Positions 17,369 through 26,314 are shown, counted from the first letter of the stretch. The stretch is 64,000 bases of DNA from a bacterium C-53 (GCA_003612525.1 RAZD01000004.1:124001-188000), one strand, 5' to 3'. Program-made: numbers and translations. Notes: generated by a model not told the origin, from the sequence alone.

Positions 17369-18169
17369 TCACATTCCTGACATTGTTCCGGCCTCTGCGT
17401 CCTTTTTCTGCCTCCTTTGTTCATACAATACAAGGCTAAATATCAGAATCATTTCCACTGTGGAGCAGATCGTATAGGAGCTGTTTGTAAACATAAGACC
17501 GCCAAACAGAAAAGAAGCCGCTGACCAGAACGTGCGAAACGCCACACACGCAGCTATACTTTTCGTAATCAGGTACAAGGCGTTCAAAACAATGCTCTGA
17601 AATACGCAGTTCAAAAGGAAAAACAGAAAACCGATTTCCCGGTACGGCGCACCCTCCACCATGAAAAGCGGCAGATAGAGCACACCCCATATTGTCCCGG
17701 TTAATACGGCTGAAAGCCCAAACGACAGCTCTCTGTTGAGCGCCTCTGCTAAAAACCCCCGCAAACCAGTTTCCTGAAGCCCCTCCAGAATCAGCGCAAG
17801 CGGCAGGACAGGAAGAAATGCCCCTATCCGACCGTTTACATACCTCCCGCACAGAACAAACAGGAGAAGCTGCCCCATACAAAAAGCGAACGTCACAAGC
17901 GCGGTCCTTGCGTGTCCCTTTTCTCCAGCCATACAATACAGAAACTCCATTGGCGTATCAATCTCCTGCCGTCGTTTCATGAATATATAAAGCACAAATG
18001 AAGGAACCAGAAAGGAGGAAAAGAGCACCGCCTTTCCGCTGATACGGTCATATCTTAACACATGAAACGAATTGCAGATTATGATAAGCGCAAGAATCAT
18101 CCACACAAGGAAATATACTGCGAGTATATAATAAAACAACTGTCTGTATGTAATCTCACGTCTTATCAT
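17369..18169 (-). CDS. CPBP-like membrane protein with degenerate active site
   Basis: Polytopic membrane protein of about 267 residues with 7-8 hydrophobic segments, resembling the CPBP (Abi, Rce1-like) intramembrane protease family. The first family motif, normally EExxxR, reads QETGLRGFL. The second, normally a Trp-x-x-x-His-Leu-Pro pattern, reads WGVLYLPLF with Tyr for His. The third motif also lacks its His (FRTFWSA). It is therefore likely to be catalytically inactive or a distant relative. ATG 18169 has AAGGTGG 6 bases upstream, so I reject the longer frame to 18199. It follows bioY with a 39-base gap on the same strand. Its role is unknown. Confidence 0.65.
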   Translation of the reverse strand: MIRREITYRQLFYYILAVYFLVWMILALIIICNSFHVLRYDRISGKAVLFSSFLVPSFVLYIFMKRRQEIDTPMEFLYCMAGEKGHARTALVTFAFCMGQLLLFVLCGRYVNGRIGAFLPVLPLALILEGLQETGLRGFLAEALNRELSFGLSAVLTGTIWGVLYLPLFMVEGAPYREIGFLFFLLNCVFQSIVLNALYLITKSIAACVAFRTFWSAASFLFGGLMFTNSSYTICSTVEMILIFSLVLYEQRRQKKDAEAGTMSGM

Positions 18170-18208
18170 GTTCTGCCACCTTCCACGCCTATAGCGCAAT
18201 TGTCAGCT

Positions 18209-18760
18209 TTATTCCAAAAAGCCGGCCCGCACAATCTGCTTCCTGATTACCGGCCCGGCTAATGCTGCAATTATCATCTTTGCAAAATCACCCGGCAAAA
18301 ACGGAAGCACGCCTGCCGCAACCGCAGCGGGCATACTCATACCTGCCTGATAAGCCAGCCAAACTGTCCCAAATGCATAAGTTACTGCCGTTCCCAGGAC
18401 CATCCCTGCAAAATACATCGGAATCCGTCCCTGAAAACGATCCACAAAAATTCCCATAATAAAAGCCAGAAAAATAAACCCGATCAGATATCCTCCGGTG
18501 GGCCCGAACAGCTTTCCCGGTCCTCCCGTAAATGAAGAAAATACGGGAACACCGACAAGACCGATCAAAAGATAAACCAGATAGCTAATCGTCCCTCTCC
18601 GTGCCCCAAGCAGAATTACCGACAGATAAATCGCAAGATTCGTAAATGAAATCGGCACGGGACCAATCGGAATTGACAATGGTCCCAATATGCATGTGAC
18701 AGCTGTCATCAATGCAATCATTGCAATTTCCTTCGTGTTTGTTCGTGTTTTTGCCTCCAT
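18209..18760 (-). CDS. bioY: Biotin transporter BioY
   Basis: S-component of an ECF-type biotin importer, 183 residues with about six membrane segments. Family marks are present: GPVPISFTNLAIYL near the N-terminus and SFTGGPGKLFGPTGGYLIGF in the middle. ATG 18760 has AAAGGAG 9 bases upstream. No ECF energising genes (T, A1, A2) are adjacent, so it works alone or with a shared module elsewhere. A near-consensus promoter overlapped by a BirA-like dyad precedes it, so it should be repressed when biotin is plentiful. The CPBP-like gene follows on the same transcript. Confidence 0.93.
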   Translation of the reverse strand: MEAKTRTNTKEIAMIALMTAVTCILGPLSIPIGPVPISFTNLAIYLSVILLGARRGTISYLVYLLIGLVGVPVFSSFTGGPGKLFGPTGGYLIGFIFLAFIMGIFVDRFQGRIPMYFAGMVLGTAVTYAFGTVWLAYQAGMSMPAAVAAGVLPFLPGDFAKMIIAALAGPVIRKQIVRAGFLE

Positions 18761-18856
18761 TATAATTTTCTCCTTTCGCATATATGAGACTCAGACCTTT
18801 TCAACGCCCCTTCGCGTGACGTCTTCAAACATCCTTCTCACACTATTATCAAGAAA

Positions 18857-18884
18857 ATTATAACAGACTCCAGGCATTTGTCAA
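18857..18884 (-). promoter_or_regulatory. Sigma-A promoter of bioY
   Basis: TTGACA (18879-18884), 16-bp spacer, TATAAT (18857-18862) on the minus strand: both boxes are consensus. Confidence 0.88.
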
Positions 18885-18906
18885 CCTATTTATTTTTAGG
18901 TTAACA
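18879..18906. promoter_or_regulatory. Probable BirA (biotin repressor) operator
   Basis: TGTTAACC, 12-bp spacer, GGTTGACA on the minus strand: an 8-bp dyad with one mismatch. The right arm overlaps the -35 box of bioY. The arms match BirA half-sites of Firmicutes (GTTAACC type), although the spacer is slightly shorter than the 14-16 bp I would expect. Confidence 0.65.
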
Positions 18907-18908
18907 TT

Positions 18909-19739
18909 TTAATGATGCCTTCCGCCGCCGCCATAACTGTGACCTCCGCCTGAGCGGTGGGAGCCGCCCCCTCCGCCCCCTCCGCCTCCGCGGTTGCTTG
19001 TTTCAATACGTCTTTGCACAACATTTTTACCGATAAATAAATCCTCTCTTCTTCTTACCTGATATGCCTGGTTTTTCATATAGGTTGAGGAGGTCGTTGT
19101 CTTTCTTGCGCCTCTCTTATACAGATTTATCCACAAAAATACTACGGTCACAATCAACGCAAAAATGAAAACTGCAAGATGAGGTACATACCATGTAAAA
19201 AATACGGTTCCCTGCATATTTTTTGTAAGTGTATTCACATATGCGCGATATCCGAGATATGGACTCATATTTACATATTCACACGTTTTATCAAGCAGAA
19301 AATCAATACGCGCATCCGAATTATATTTATTCAGAACATTTCCCGCTGTGTGAAACCACATATATCCGGTCCCCCAGTTATCGACAAGCATTGCACAGTT
19401 TCCATAAGGCTCATTATAACCGAACTTCCATGAATCCTGAAGATCGTCTGAGTACACCATCACATCATAATCTGTCATCTGCTCGTCAAGCGTTACGATC
19501 ACGATGTCCGCCTGTATCTGCTTCTCCCGCTTCGCAATGAGTTTACGAAGTTTTTCTTCCTGCGCGTCCGTAAGCTTATCCGCATAGTCAAAAACCCTCT
19601 CCTGCGTCACGCACTCCGCATTCATCCTTTCCGCTCTGTCCGTGCCTGCTTTCTTTATCCCTGACAGAAGGAAACCGGCGGCGAGGAGAAAGGCAATGAA
19701 AATCAAATCATATTTTATGTATCTTATATATCCCTTCAT
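18909..19739 (-). CDS. TPM-domain membrane protein with Gly-rich tail
   Basis: About 276 residues: an N-terminal membrane anchor (about 10-28), an extracytoplasmic TPM_phosphatase-type domain (about 45-185; VFDYADKLTDAQEEKLRKLI, ADIVIVTLDEQ), a second membrane segment (about 190-210), and a tail with nine consecutive Gly then SHRSGGGHSYGGGG. This is the YgcG/TPM arrangement (function unclear). The best start is ATG 19739, overlapping the upstream stop (TGATG) with GGAGGTG nearby, so the pair is translationally coupled. The upstream partner is a zinc-ribbon protein, a pairing seen in other Clostridia. Confidence 0.85.
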   Translation of the reverse strand: MKGYIRYIKYDLIFIAFLLAAGFLLSGIKKAGTDRAERMNAECVTQERVFDYADKLTDAQEEKLRKLIAKREKQIQADIVIVTLDEQMTDYDVMVYSDDLQDSWKFGYNEPYGNCAMLVDNWGTGYMWFHTAGNVLNKYNSDARIDFLLDKTCEYVNMSPYLGYRAYVNTLTKNMQGTVFFTWYVPHLAVFIFALIVTVVFLWINLYKRGARKTTTSSTYMKNQAYQVRRREDLFIGKNVVQRRIETSNRGGGGGGGGGSHRSGGGHSYGGGGRHH

Positions 19740-20722
19740 CACAGCACCTCCAGAAAGTGAAGCAGGGCACCTGCTGTCACCGCTGCAGATACAAAAAATG
19801 AGAATCCGACAGCCGCTATGCTTCCGATTGAAACAGGGCTTTTCCCCACAACTTTGCCTGTCTGTCCATTTACATAGAACGGGTATTCTTTCCCCTGATA
19901 GCGGTATCTATAAATCCATACCGGAAACAATGCATATTTTGTACCTTTAAGCCGTATATTGAACTCCTTTTTCACAGGGCTCAGAGTCACATATCCGCCG
20001 ATCGTACTCTGAAGGCATTCTTCCGACGCGCCCCGTGCCTTATCTTTTGCCCTTGGTTCGAACACTTCCGGCTTATCGTTGTAGACTTCCGAAAAAAAAC
20101 CGGACAAGTACATGGGTTCAAACTGCGTCAGTTCTTTATACTCATAAGGTTCCATCAAATCCATGATTCCATCTTCCATACCAAAAGATGCATCCGCCGG
20201 GATTCTTTCAAAATTTATGGAAAGGTCTCTTACCACACGATATCTGCTGGTTTCCGTATACTCTGTATTTCCGCTCCGCCATGTACGCACCTTTGTGCCA
20301 ACTGCCTCAAAATCGCATTCGCTGTCATAGTCATACAACCAGAACGGCACATAACTCCCCTGTAGTTCCTCAAGACTGCTCCCGGATAGAAAGCTGCCCG
20401 GAGTAAACAGTCTCGTCTTAAATTCCTTTCGAAGAATTTCCTCCGCCTGTTCCTTTCCCACACAGAATGGAATCACCAAATGTGGTTCATAGTCGCCTGA
20501 AGTCCGCTCCGTAAGAATCTGCCACGTTCTGCAATGACCGCATCGCAGAGCCGATGAAAAATCCTTCACTTCAAGCTCCGCACCGCACATCACGCACTGC
20601 GTCATTTTGCCCGACTCAACGGATTCTCCGCTGTCCTCACTTCTGCAGTTTGGGCAGACAAGCCTGTGCTTTGCTGCATCAAACACTGTATTGCCTCCGC
20701 AATTTCTGCATTTATAAATCAT
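19739..20722 (-). CDS. Zinc-ribbon membrane protein paired with TPM protein
   Basis: 327 residues. Two N-terminal zinc-ribbon-like units use CRNCGG (5-8) with CPNCRS (23-26), and CVMCGAE (43-46) with CGHCRT (61-64). A soluble middle region is rich in Tyr, Trp and acidic residues. One C-terminal hydrophobic segment (about 298-325) places the bulk in the cytoplasm. Proteins of this shape are found beside TPM/YgcG genes in Firmicutes, and TFIIB-type zinc finger annotations are common. No enzymatic motif is visible. It starts the two-gene operon. Confidence 0.75.
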   Translation of the reverse strand: MIYKCRNCGGNTVFDAAKHRLVCPNCRSEDSGESVESGKMTQCVMCGAELEVKDFSSALRCGHCRTWQILTERTSGDYEPHLVIPFCVGKEQAEEILRKEFKTRLFTPGSFLSGSSLEELQGSYVPFWLYDYDSECDFEAVGTKVRTWRSGNTEYTETSRYRVVRDLSINFERIPADASFGMEDGIMDLMEPYEYKELTQFEPMYLSGFFSEVYNDKPEVFEPRAKDKARGASEECLQSTIGGYVTLSPVKKEFNIRLKGTKYALFPVWIYRYRYQGKEYPFYVNGQTGKVVGKSPVSIGSIAAVGFSFFVSAAVTAGALLHFLEVL

Positions 20723-20742
20723 AAATATCCCCCCTTGCCTGC

Positions 20743-20770
20743 AAAAAAGGCCGGCGCTTTTGTGCCGGCC
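20743..20770 (-). terminator. Terminator of the liv operon / cytidylate-kinase-like gene
   Basis: GGCCGGC, 8-nt loop, GCCGGCC, then six T residues on the minus strand, directly after the kinase stop. Confidence 0.92.
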
Positions 20771-20775
20771 TCATC

Positions 20776-21357
20776 TTACTGGTCAAACTTCACTTTCATA
20801 TATCCCCTGACAATCTGCACGCATTTCTTAAGGCCCAACTCTCCGCTGTTTAAGCAGAGATCATAATTCATCGCATTTTCCCAGTCACGCCCGGTATGAT
20901 ATTTATAGTAGGCGCTTCTTTCCTTATCGATTGTCTCAATTTTCCTGGCCGCTTCTTTTTCTGATAACCGGAACCGCTCTACAACCTCCCGTATGCATGC
21001 TTCTTTCTCCGCATAAATAAACAGCCGTACCACATTAGGATACCCTTTCAGAACATAATCCGCACAACGTCCTACAATAATACAGGATTCATTCTGCGCC
21101 AGTCTGCGTATCGTATCTGCCTGAAATGCAAAAAGGCTCTCCTCCGATGTCAGGCCCGACTTCCTCTGAAACAGGCTGTGCTTTACTTTCTCATCTGTAA
21201 TCCCAAAAAGCCCTTCATGAATGCCACTGTCCTCCGAGGCAAGCTTTGCGAGCTCCTTATCGTAATAATTTATATGAAGCTCTTCCGCCAGCATCTTTCC
21301 CATTGTCTTACCACCGCTGCCATATCCCCTGGCTATCGTTATCACATAATTATCCAT
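20776..21357 (-). CDS. Cytidylate kinase-like family protein
   Basis: 193-residue P-loop kinase of the AAA_33/cytidylate-kinase-like family. The nucleotide site is ARGYGSGGKTMGKMLAEEL (about 9-27). A second conserved stretch is CIIVGRCADYVLKGYPNVVRLFIYA (about 90-115), and an Arg-rich lid follows (RKIETIDKERSAYYKYHTGRDW). This family is widespread in Clostridia and lies apart from Cmk proper; the substrate is not established. It begins 20 bases after livF, so it ends the branched-chain amino acid transporter operon, and it is followed by a strong terminator. Confidence 0.82.
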   Translation of the reverse strand: MDNYVITIARGYGSGGKTMGKMLAEELHINYYDKELAKLASEDSGIHEGLFGITDEKVKHSLFQRKSGLTSEESLFAFQADTIRRLAQNESCIIVGRCADYVLKGYPNVVRLFIYAEKEACIREVVERFRLSEKEAARKIETIDKERSAYYKYHTGRDWENAMNYDLCLNSGELGLKKCVQIVRGYMKVKFDQ

Positions 21358-21377
21358 CCGAACTTCCGCCTTTCACA

Positions 21378-22088
21378 CTATTCGCCCAAATATGCCTTTT
21401 TAATTGATTCATCATTCATAAGCTGATCTGCATCGCCTGAAAGTACGATCTTGCCTGTTTCCAGAACATAAGCACGGTCCGCTATGGCAAGCGCCTTTTT
21501 CGCATTCTGTTCGATCAGCAGAACCGTTGTCCCGCTCTCGCTTATTTCTTTTATTATATCAAAAATTTCATTCACATACAACGGCGACAATCCCATCGAC
21601 GGCTCATCCATCAGTATAATTTTCGGCTTTGACATCAAAGCTCTTCCCATCGCAAGCATCTGCTGCTCCCCGCCTGACAGTGTCCCCGCAATCTGGTCCC
21701 TGCGTTCTTTCAGACGTCCGAACCGCTTATATACATTCTCTATGGATTCCGCGATTTCCGCTTTATCTTTTCTTGTATATGCCCCCAGTTTCAAATTCTC
21801 GTACACAGAAAGGTTTGCAAATACACGCCGGCCTTCCGGCACATGCGCCATCCCCATTGATACGATCTTATATCCCGGCGTCTTTGTAATATCTTTTCCC
21901 TCAAAAACGATGGATCCCGACTTCGCCTGAAGCAGACCCGTAATCGTGTGGAGCGTCGTTGTCTTGCCGGCTCCGTTTGCTCCGATCAGGGCAATGACTT
22001 CCCCCTCATTTACTTCAAAAGAGATTCCTTTGATCGCCTGTATCATTCCATAATAGACTTCCAGATCTTTTACTTCCAACATTGCCAT
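21378..22088 (-). CDS. livF: Branched-chain amino acid ABC transporter ATPase LivF
   Basis: 236-residue ABC ATPase. Walker A GANGAGKTT (about 33-41), Q-loop region, signature LSGGEQQM (about 137-144), Walker B KIILMDEPSMGLSP and switch His region (VLLIEQNAKKAL) are all present. The last motif and the length are typical of LivF. It pairs with LivG on the cytosolic face of the LivHM permease. AGGAGG lies 8 bases before the ATG. Gap to livG is 12 bases. Confidence 0.95.
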   Translation of the reverse strand: MAMLEVKDLEVYYGMIQAIKGISFEVNEGEVIALIGANGAGKTTTLHTITGLLQAKSGSIVFEGKDITKTPGYKIVSMGMAHVPEGRRVFANLSVYENLKLGAYTRKDKAEIAESIENVYKRFGRLKERRDQIAGTLSGGEQQMLAMGRALMSKPKIILMDEPSMGLSPLYVNEIFDIIKEISESGTTVLLIEQNAKKALAIADRAYVLETGKIVLSGDADQLMNDESIKKAYLGE

Positions 22089-22100
22089 TGCAAAAACCTC

Positions 22101-22874
22101 CTATTCACCCAGATATGCCGTAATAACCTGCGGGTTATTTAAAACGTCCGAGGTATTTCCCTGTGCGAGAATCCGGCCGAAATTTAACACGGTAAGTTCC
22201 TCGCAGATACCGGATACAAGCTTCATATCGTGCTCGATCAGGAGGATTGTCATATCAAAATTGTCACGCACAAAACGGATCGTATCCATCAATTCCTGCG
22301 TCTCATTCGGATTCATCCCGGCCGCCGGTTCATCCAAAAGCAGAAGCTTCGGATTTGTCGCAAGCGCCCTTGCAATCTCAAGCTTTCTCTGCTTTCCATA
22401 CGGGAGATTCTGCGCCTGATACTCCGCTTCCCTGTCAAGATCAAATACTTTTAAAAGCTCCATCGCTTTTTCGTCCATCGCTCTTTCCACCTTAAAATAC
22501 CGCGGAAGCCTCAAGATGCCTTCAATTGTTGAATAATGGAACTGATTGTGAAGTCCTGCTTTCACATTGTCAAGCACTGTCAGTTCCTTAAACAGACGGA
22601 TATTCTGAAAAGTCCTCGCGATGCCTGCATGATTGATCTCAATCGTCTTCTTCCCTGTAACCTCGGTTCCATCCAGCACTACACTCCCTTCGTTCGGCTT
22701 GTATACGCCGGTCAGAAGGTTAAATACCGTTGTCTTTCCGGCCCCGTTCGGGCCGATCAGTCCATATAACTGTCCCTTACGAATCGATATGCTGAATTCA
22801 TCCACCGCCCGAAGGCCGCCAAAGGAGATGGAAAGATTTTTCACTTCAAGCATGATTTTATTCTTCTCTGTCAT
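22101..22874 (-). CDS. livG: Branched-chain amino acid ABC transporter ATPase LivG
   Basis: 257-residue ABC ATPase with Walker A GPNGAGKTT, the LivG hallmark GIARTFQNIRLF, a divergent signature LPYGKQRKLEIARAL, and Walker B LLLLDEPAAGMNPNE. The C-terminus has the LivG-type ILAQGNTSDVLNNPQVITAYLGE. ATG 22874 has AAGGAGG 8 bases upstream. It lies 3 bases from livM, in the same operon. Confidence 0.95.
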   Translation of the reverse strand: MTEKNKIMLEVKNLSISFGGLRAVDEFSISIRKGQLYGLIGPNGAGKTTVFNLLTGVYKPNEGSVVLDGTEVTGKKTIEINHAGIARTFQNIRLFKELTVLDNVKAGLHNQFHYSTIEGILRLPRYFKVERAMDEKAMELLKVFDLDREAEYQAQNLPYGKQRKLEIARALATNPKLLLLDEPAAGMNPNETQELMDTIRFVRDNFDMTILLIEHDMKLVSGICEELTVLNFGRILAQGNTSDVLNNPQVITAYLGE

Positions 22875-22877
22875 CTC

Positions 22878-23939
22878 TTATACCTCCTTCGTTTTTCCGC
22901 CAAACAAGTTTTTCGGAAGAACACGCTCTCTCCACTCAATTGCTTTCGGACTCCAGTTAAAGAGCATCATCGTGATCAGAACAACCGCGTAGATCAGCAT
23001 TCGATAATCGCTCAAACCTCTTAAAAGCTCCGGAAGCAGCGTCAGCACAACAGCCGAAATAATGGAACCACGAATATTCCCGATTCCGCCAAGTACCACA
23101 AATACCAGAATCATGATCGACATATTGTAGCCGAAGTTCTTCGGAAGCGCCGTAAGTGTAGAAAGATTATGTGCATAGAGGACGCCTGCCACACCCGCAA
23201 GTGATGCGGAAATTGCAAATGCCATCATTTTATATTTCGTTATATTGATTCCGATAGACTCCGCTGCAATCCTGTTATCACGAATCGCCATAATCGCACG
23301 TCCGTCACGTGAATGAATCAGATTCAAAACGACTACCAACGTGATTAAAATCAAAACCACACCGATCAAAAAAGTCGAATCGTTCGGGGTTCCCGTAATT
23401 CCCTGCGGCCCGTTGATAATTGTCTCCCCGTCCACCGTCATATCAAGAGAGATTGCATCTTTCATGGAGAAATGATAACCGTTTTCATCCTTCCCAATAA
23501 AGAAAACATTTACAAGATTTTTGATAATCTCACCGAACGCAAGTGTCACGATCGCCAGATAATCCCCATTCAGACGAAGAACCGGTATTCCAATCAGAAT
23601 GCCGAACAGTCCGGCAGCTGCCGCTCCGATCAGAAGCGCCAGGAAGAACCGCAGACCACCCGGCAGCGTATTCTTCGTCACCATTGAAAAAAATGCGCTT
23701 GAAAATGCTCCCACACACATAAATCCCGCATGGCCCAGACTCAGTTCCCCGAGAATTCCGACCGTTAAATTCAGCGACACTGCAAGAATCACATAAGTAC
23801 AAAGCGGCACCAAAAGTCCACCCATAAGGCTTGATACGTGGCCTGTCGCCAGAAGAAGCTGTACAATGGCAAATACAATGATTACCATTCCGTATGTGAT
23901 AAAATTATTTTTTGTATTTTTATTCATACTTTTTTTCAT
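22878..23939 (-). CDS. livM: Branched-chain amino acid ABC transporter permease LivM
   Basis: About 353-residue permease with 8-10 membrane segments. Typical LivM sequence includes LSLGHAGFMCVGAF, LRLNGDYLAIVTLAFGEI and GRAIMAIRDNRIAAESIGIN (the loop contacting the ATPase). The region around SLDMTVDGETIINGPQGITG is the periplasmic-side loop. I place the start at ATG 23939, 13 bases after AGAAAGG; the in-frame ATG at 23951 belongs to the recurring start-site motif. It is cotranscribed with livH. Confidence 0.94.
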   Translation of the reverse strand: MKKSMNKNTKNNFITYGMVIIVFAIVQLLLATGHVSSLMGGLLVPLCTYVILAVSLNLTVGILGELSLGHAGFMCVGAFSSAFFSMVTKNTLPGGLRFFLALLIGAAAAGLFGILIGIPVLRLNGDYLAIVTLAFGEIIKNLVNVFFIGKDENGYHFSMKDAISLDMTVDGETIINGPQGITGTPNDSTFLIGVVLILITLVVVLNLIHSRDGRAIMAIRDNRIAAESIGINITKYKMMAFAISASLAGVAGVLYAHNLSTLTALPKNFGYNMSIMILVFVVLGGIGNIRGSIISAVVLTLLPELLRGLSDYRMLIYAVVLITMMLFNWSPKAIEWRERVLPKNLFGGKTKEV

Positions 23940-23977
23940 TTTTATAACCATGCCTTTCTATCGCCTGTGAACTTTTC

Positions 23978-24862
23978 TTATACCTTTTCCTGAATATTCC
24001 TGCCAAGAATTCCCGTGGGCTTCACAAGCAGCACGACAATCAATACACCAAACACTATCGCATCCGCCATCTGAGACGAAATATATGCCTTCCCGAAAAT
24101 CTCTATGACACCGAGAAGAATTCCGCCAATCATAGCACCCGGAATCGAACCGATCCCGCCGAATACAGCCGCAACGAAAGCCTTGATACCGGGCATCGCG
24201 CCGGTATAAGGGGTCAGAGAAGGATACGCAGAACACAAAAGCACACCTGCAACCGCAGCAAGTGCGGAACCAATGGCAAATGTCAGCGCAATCGTTCCGT
24301 TTACATTGATACCCATAAGCTGCGCCGCACCCTTATCCTCCGACACAGCAAGCATTGCCTGGCCTGCCTTTGTCTTATTCACAAACAGCGTCAGACACAC
24401 CATCACGATAATACCGACAAGAATCGTTACCATTGTCTCTCCCGAAATTGTGAGCTGTCCATCCGCAAGCTTCAGCGGAGGAATCGCCACAACGGAAGTA
24501 AACGATTTTGTGTTTGCTCCGAAAATCAGCAGGGCAAGATTCTGCAGCAGATAGCTTACGCCGATCGCGGTGATTAAAACCGCCAGAGGCGAAGACGCCA
24601 TACGCAGAGGTCTGTATGCCACCCGCTCAATGGTTACTCCGAGCACCGTGCAGAGAATCATCGCCACGAAAATCCCAAGAAGAGGCGGAAGTCCCAACGT
24701 GCTCACAAATACAAACACGATATATCCTCCGACCATGATGACATCGCCATGTGCAAAATTCAACATCTTTGCAATGCCATACACCATCGTATATCCCAGC
24801 GCTATGATTGCATAAACGCTGCCCAGACTGATACCATTTAATAAATAAGACACAAAACTCAT
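23978..24862 (-). CDS. livH: Branched-chain amino acid ABC transporter permease LivH
   Basis: About 294-residue integral membrane permease. Family sequence: LLNGISLGSVYAIIALGYTMVYGIAKMLNFAHGDV, then ERVAYRPLR, AVSEDKGAAQLMGIN (EAA-like loop) and AFVAAVFGGIGSIPGAMIGG. Start ATG 24862 is 14 bases after GAAAGG; an upstream in-frame ATG at 24874 forms part of the recurring start-site motif, and the frame continuing further to 24922 overlaps the promoter. First gene of livHMGF plus the kinase-like gene. Confidence 0.94.
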   Translation of the reverse strand: MSFVSYLLNGISLGSVYAIIALGYTMVYGIAKMLNFAHGDVIMVGGYIVFVFVSTLGLPPLLGIFVAMILCTVLGVTIERVAYRPLRMASSPLAVLITAIGVSYLLQNLALLIFGANTKSFTSVVAIPPLKLADGQLTISGETMVTILVGIIVMVCLTLFVNKTKAGQAMLAVSEDKGAAQLMGINVNGTIALTFAIGSALAAVAGVLLCSAYPSLTPYTGAMPGIKAFVAAVFGGIGSIPGAMIGGILLGVIEIFGKAYISSQMADAIVFGVLIVVLLVKPTGILGRNIQEKV

Positions 24863-24925
24863 AACATCAACCATGACCTTTCCGTATATTGTCAAAAAAC
24901 AGAAAAATAAATAAACACGCATACG

Positions 24926-24954
24926 ATTATATCACAATACGAATCCGGTAACAA
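24926..24954 (-). promoter_or_regulatory. Promoter of livHMGF
   Basis: TTGTTA (24949-24954), 17-bp spacer, TATAAT with an upstream TG (24926-24931) on the minus strand. It allows the permease and ATPase genes to be expressed apart from livJ, which ends in its own terminator. Confidence 0.75.
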
Positions 24955-24980
24955 GCAAAAGAATCCGGCCGTTCAAAATC

Positions 24981-25018
24981 AAAAAGGGGCCGCTGACTGC
25001 CGCCTGCAACCCCTTTTG
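24981..25018 (-). terminator. Terminator between livJ and livH
   Basis: AAAAGGGG and CCCCTTTTT pair around a GC-rich 20-nt loop that can fold further; a T-run ends the stem. It should make the binding-protein mRNA more abundant than the permease mRNA. Confidence 0.8.
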
Positions 25019-25032
25019 GTTATTCCGGTATA

Positions 25033-26280
25033 TTACATTGCTTTGTAAGCGCCGTCTACGATCTTAACTGCCTTCGGTGCCTTTGAAGGCTCTCCGTCCG
25101 CTGTCCATGTCATTCCCTCTCCGGTAAGACCATCAACCGTAATCTCCGTCATTGCTGTCTTCATAGCCTCACATATGTCAGATGCACTCATATCCGCTGT
25201 AATTCCTGCTTTCTCACCTGCCGCTTTGATGATGTACATTGCATCGTATGCATCGGCTGCAAACTGATTTGGAGTGCCGCCATAAGCAGCTTCATACGCT
25301 GATACGAAGCTCTGCGTCTTCTCATCCTCTGCATCGGCTGCAAAAGGAGTCAGAAGCATAACTTCCTCTGCCAGAGCCGTGTCAAAGTTCTCGACTGCAA
25401 GAATTCCATCAAGTCCGTCACATCCGAAGAATAAAGGATCAAAGCCCATTGTGTCCGCCTGTTTCAAAATCAGAGAAGCCTCTGTATAGTAAATCGGAAG
25501 GAAAACAAGCTCCGCGCCTGCGTCTTTTGCCTTCTGAAGCTGCACAGAGAAATCCGTGTTGCTGTCTGCCGTAAAAGCTTCCGCCGAAACGATTTCGATT
25601 CCCTGCTCTTTTGCTCCCGCTGCAAATTTCTCATAGATACCGGAAGAGTAAACATCGGAACTGTCATAAATTACCGCAACCTTTGTAGCAAGACTGTGCT
25701 CTCCGATATACTGAGCGGATGCTGCCCCCTGGTTCGGGTCAGAGAAACATACGCGGAACGCGTTATCATACTGAATAGATTTGATTGCAGAACCTGAAGG
25801 TGTTAACTGAAACAGATTATCTGCCTGTGATTTCTCAACAACTGCCGTACAGGGATTGGAAGTAACCGTACCCATCAGAATCTGCATACCCCAGTCTTTC
25901 AAAGTGTTATACGCATTTACGGCCTTCTCCGCATCATGCTCATCATCCTGAAACTGAAATTCGATCAAAGCTCCGTTGATTCCGCCTGCCTCATTGATTT
26001 CCTTTGCTGCAAGCTCAGCCGCATTCTTTACCGCCTGTCCGTATACTGCCGCACCACCGGTCACAGGTCCGATCCCGCCAATCTTTATTACCGCGCCGTC
26101 TGCCGCTGGCGCCTCAGCTGCCGCATCATCTCCTGCTGCCTCATCCCCCGCTGCATCTGCCGCTGCCTCATCCCCAGATGATGCATTATCTGCCGCCGGC
26201 TGTGACGCACTGTTTCCACATCCGGTCAGCATCGAAGCCGTCATAGTGACAGCAAGTGCCATAACCAATAATTTCTTCAT
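25033..26280 (-). CDS. livJ: Branched-chain amino acid-binding lipoprotein LivJ/LivK
   Basis: Periplasmic-binding-protein-type receptor (Peripla_BP_6) of 415 residues. The lipoprotein signal ends in MLTGC (Cys about residue 21). A 45-residue Ala/Asp/Glu low-complexity linker then precedes the binding domain, which opens with VIKIGGIGPVTGGAAVYGQ. YNTLKDWGMQILMGTVTSNPC and YDSSDVYSSGIYEKFAAGAKEQGIEIVS are typical of LivJ. It captures Leu/Ile/Val or related substrates for LivHMGF. ATG 26280 has AGGAGGAG 7 bases upstream, so the longer frame to 26400 is rejected because it crosses the promoter. Confidence 0.94.
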   Translation of the reverse strand: MKKLLVMALAVTMTASMLTGCGNSASQPAADNASSGDEAAADAAGDEAAGDDAAAEAPAADGAVIKIGGIGPVTGGAAVYGQAVKNAAELAAKEINEAGGINGALIEFQFQDDEHDAEKAVNAYNTLKDWGMQILMGTVTSNPCTAVVEKSQADNLFQLTPSGSAIKSIQYDNAFRVCFSDPNQGAASAQYIGEHSLATKVAVIYDSSDVYSSGIYEKFAAGAKEQGIEIVSAEAFTADSNTDFSVQLQKAKDAGAELVFLPIYYTEASLILKQADTMGFDPLFFGCDGLDGILAVENFDTALAEEVMLLTPFAADAEDEKTQSFVSAYEAAYGGTPNQFAADAYDAMYIIKAAGEKAGITADMSASDICEAMKTAMTEITVDGLTGEGMTWTADGEPSKAPKAVKIVDGAYKAM

Positions 26281-26314
26281 AATTTGTCTCCTCCTAAAAC
26301 TTTTATTTTTTGAA

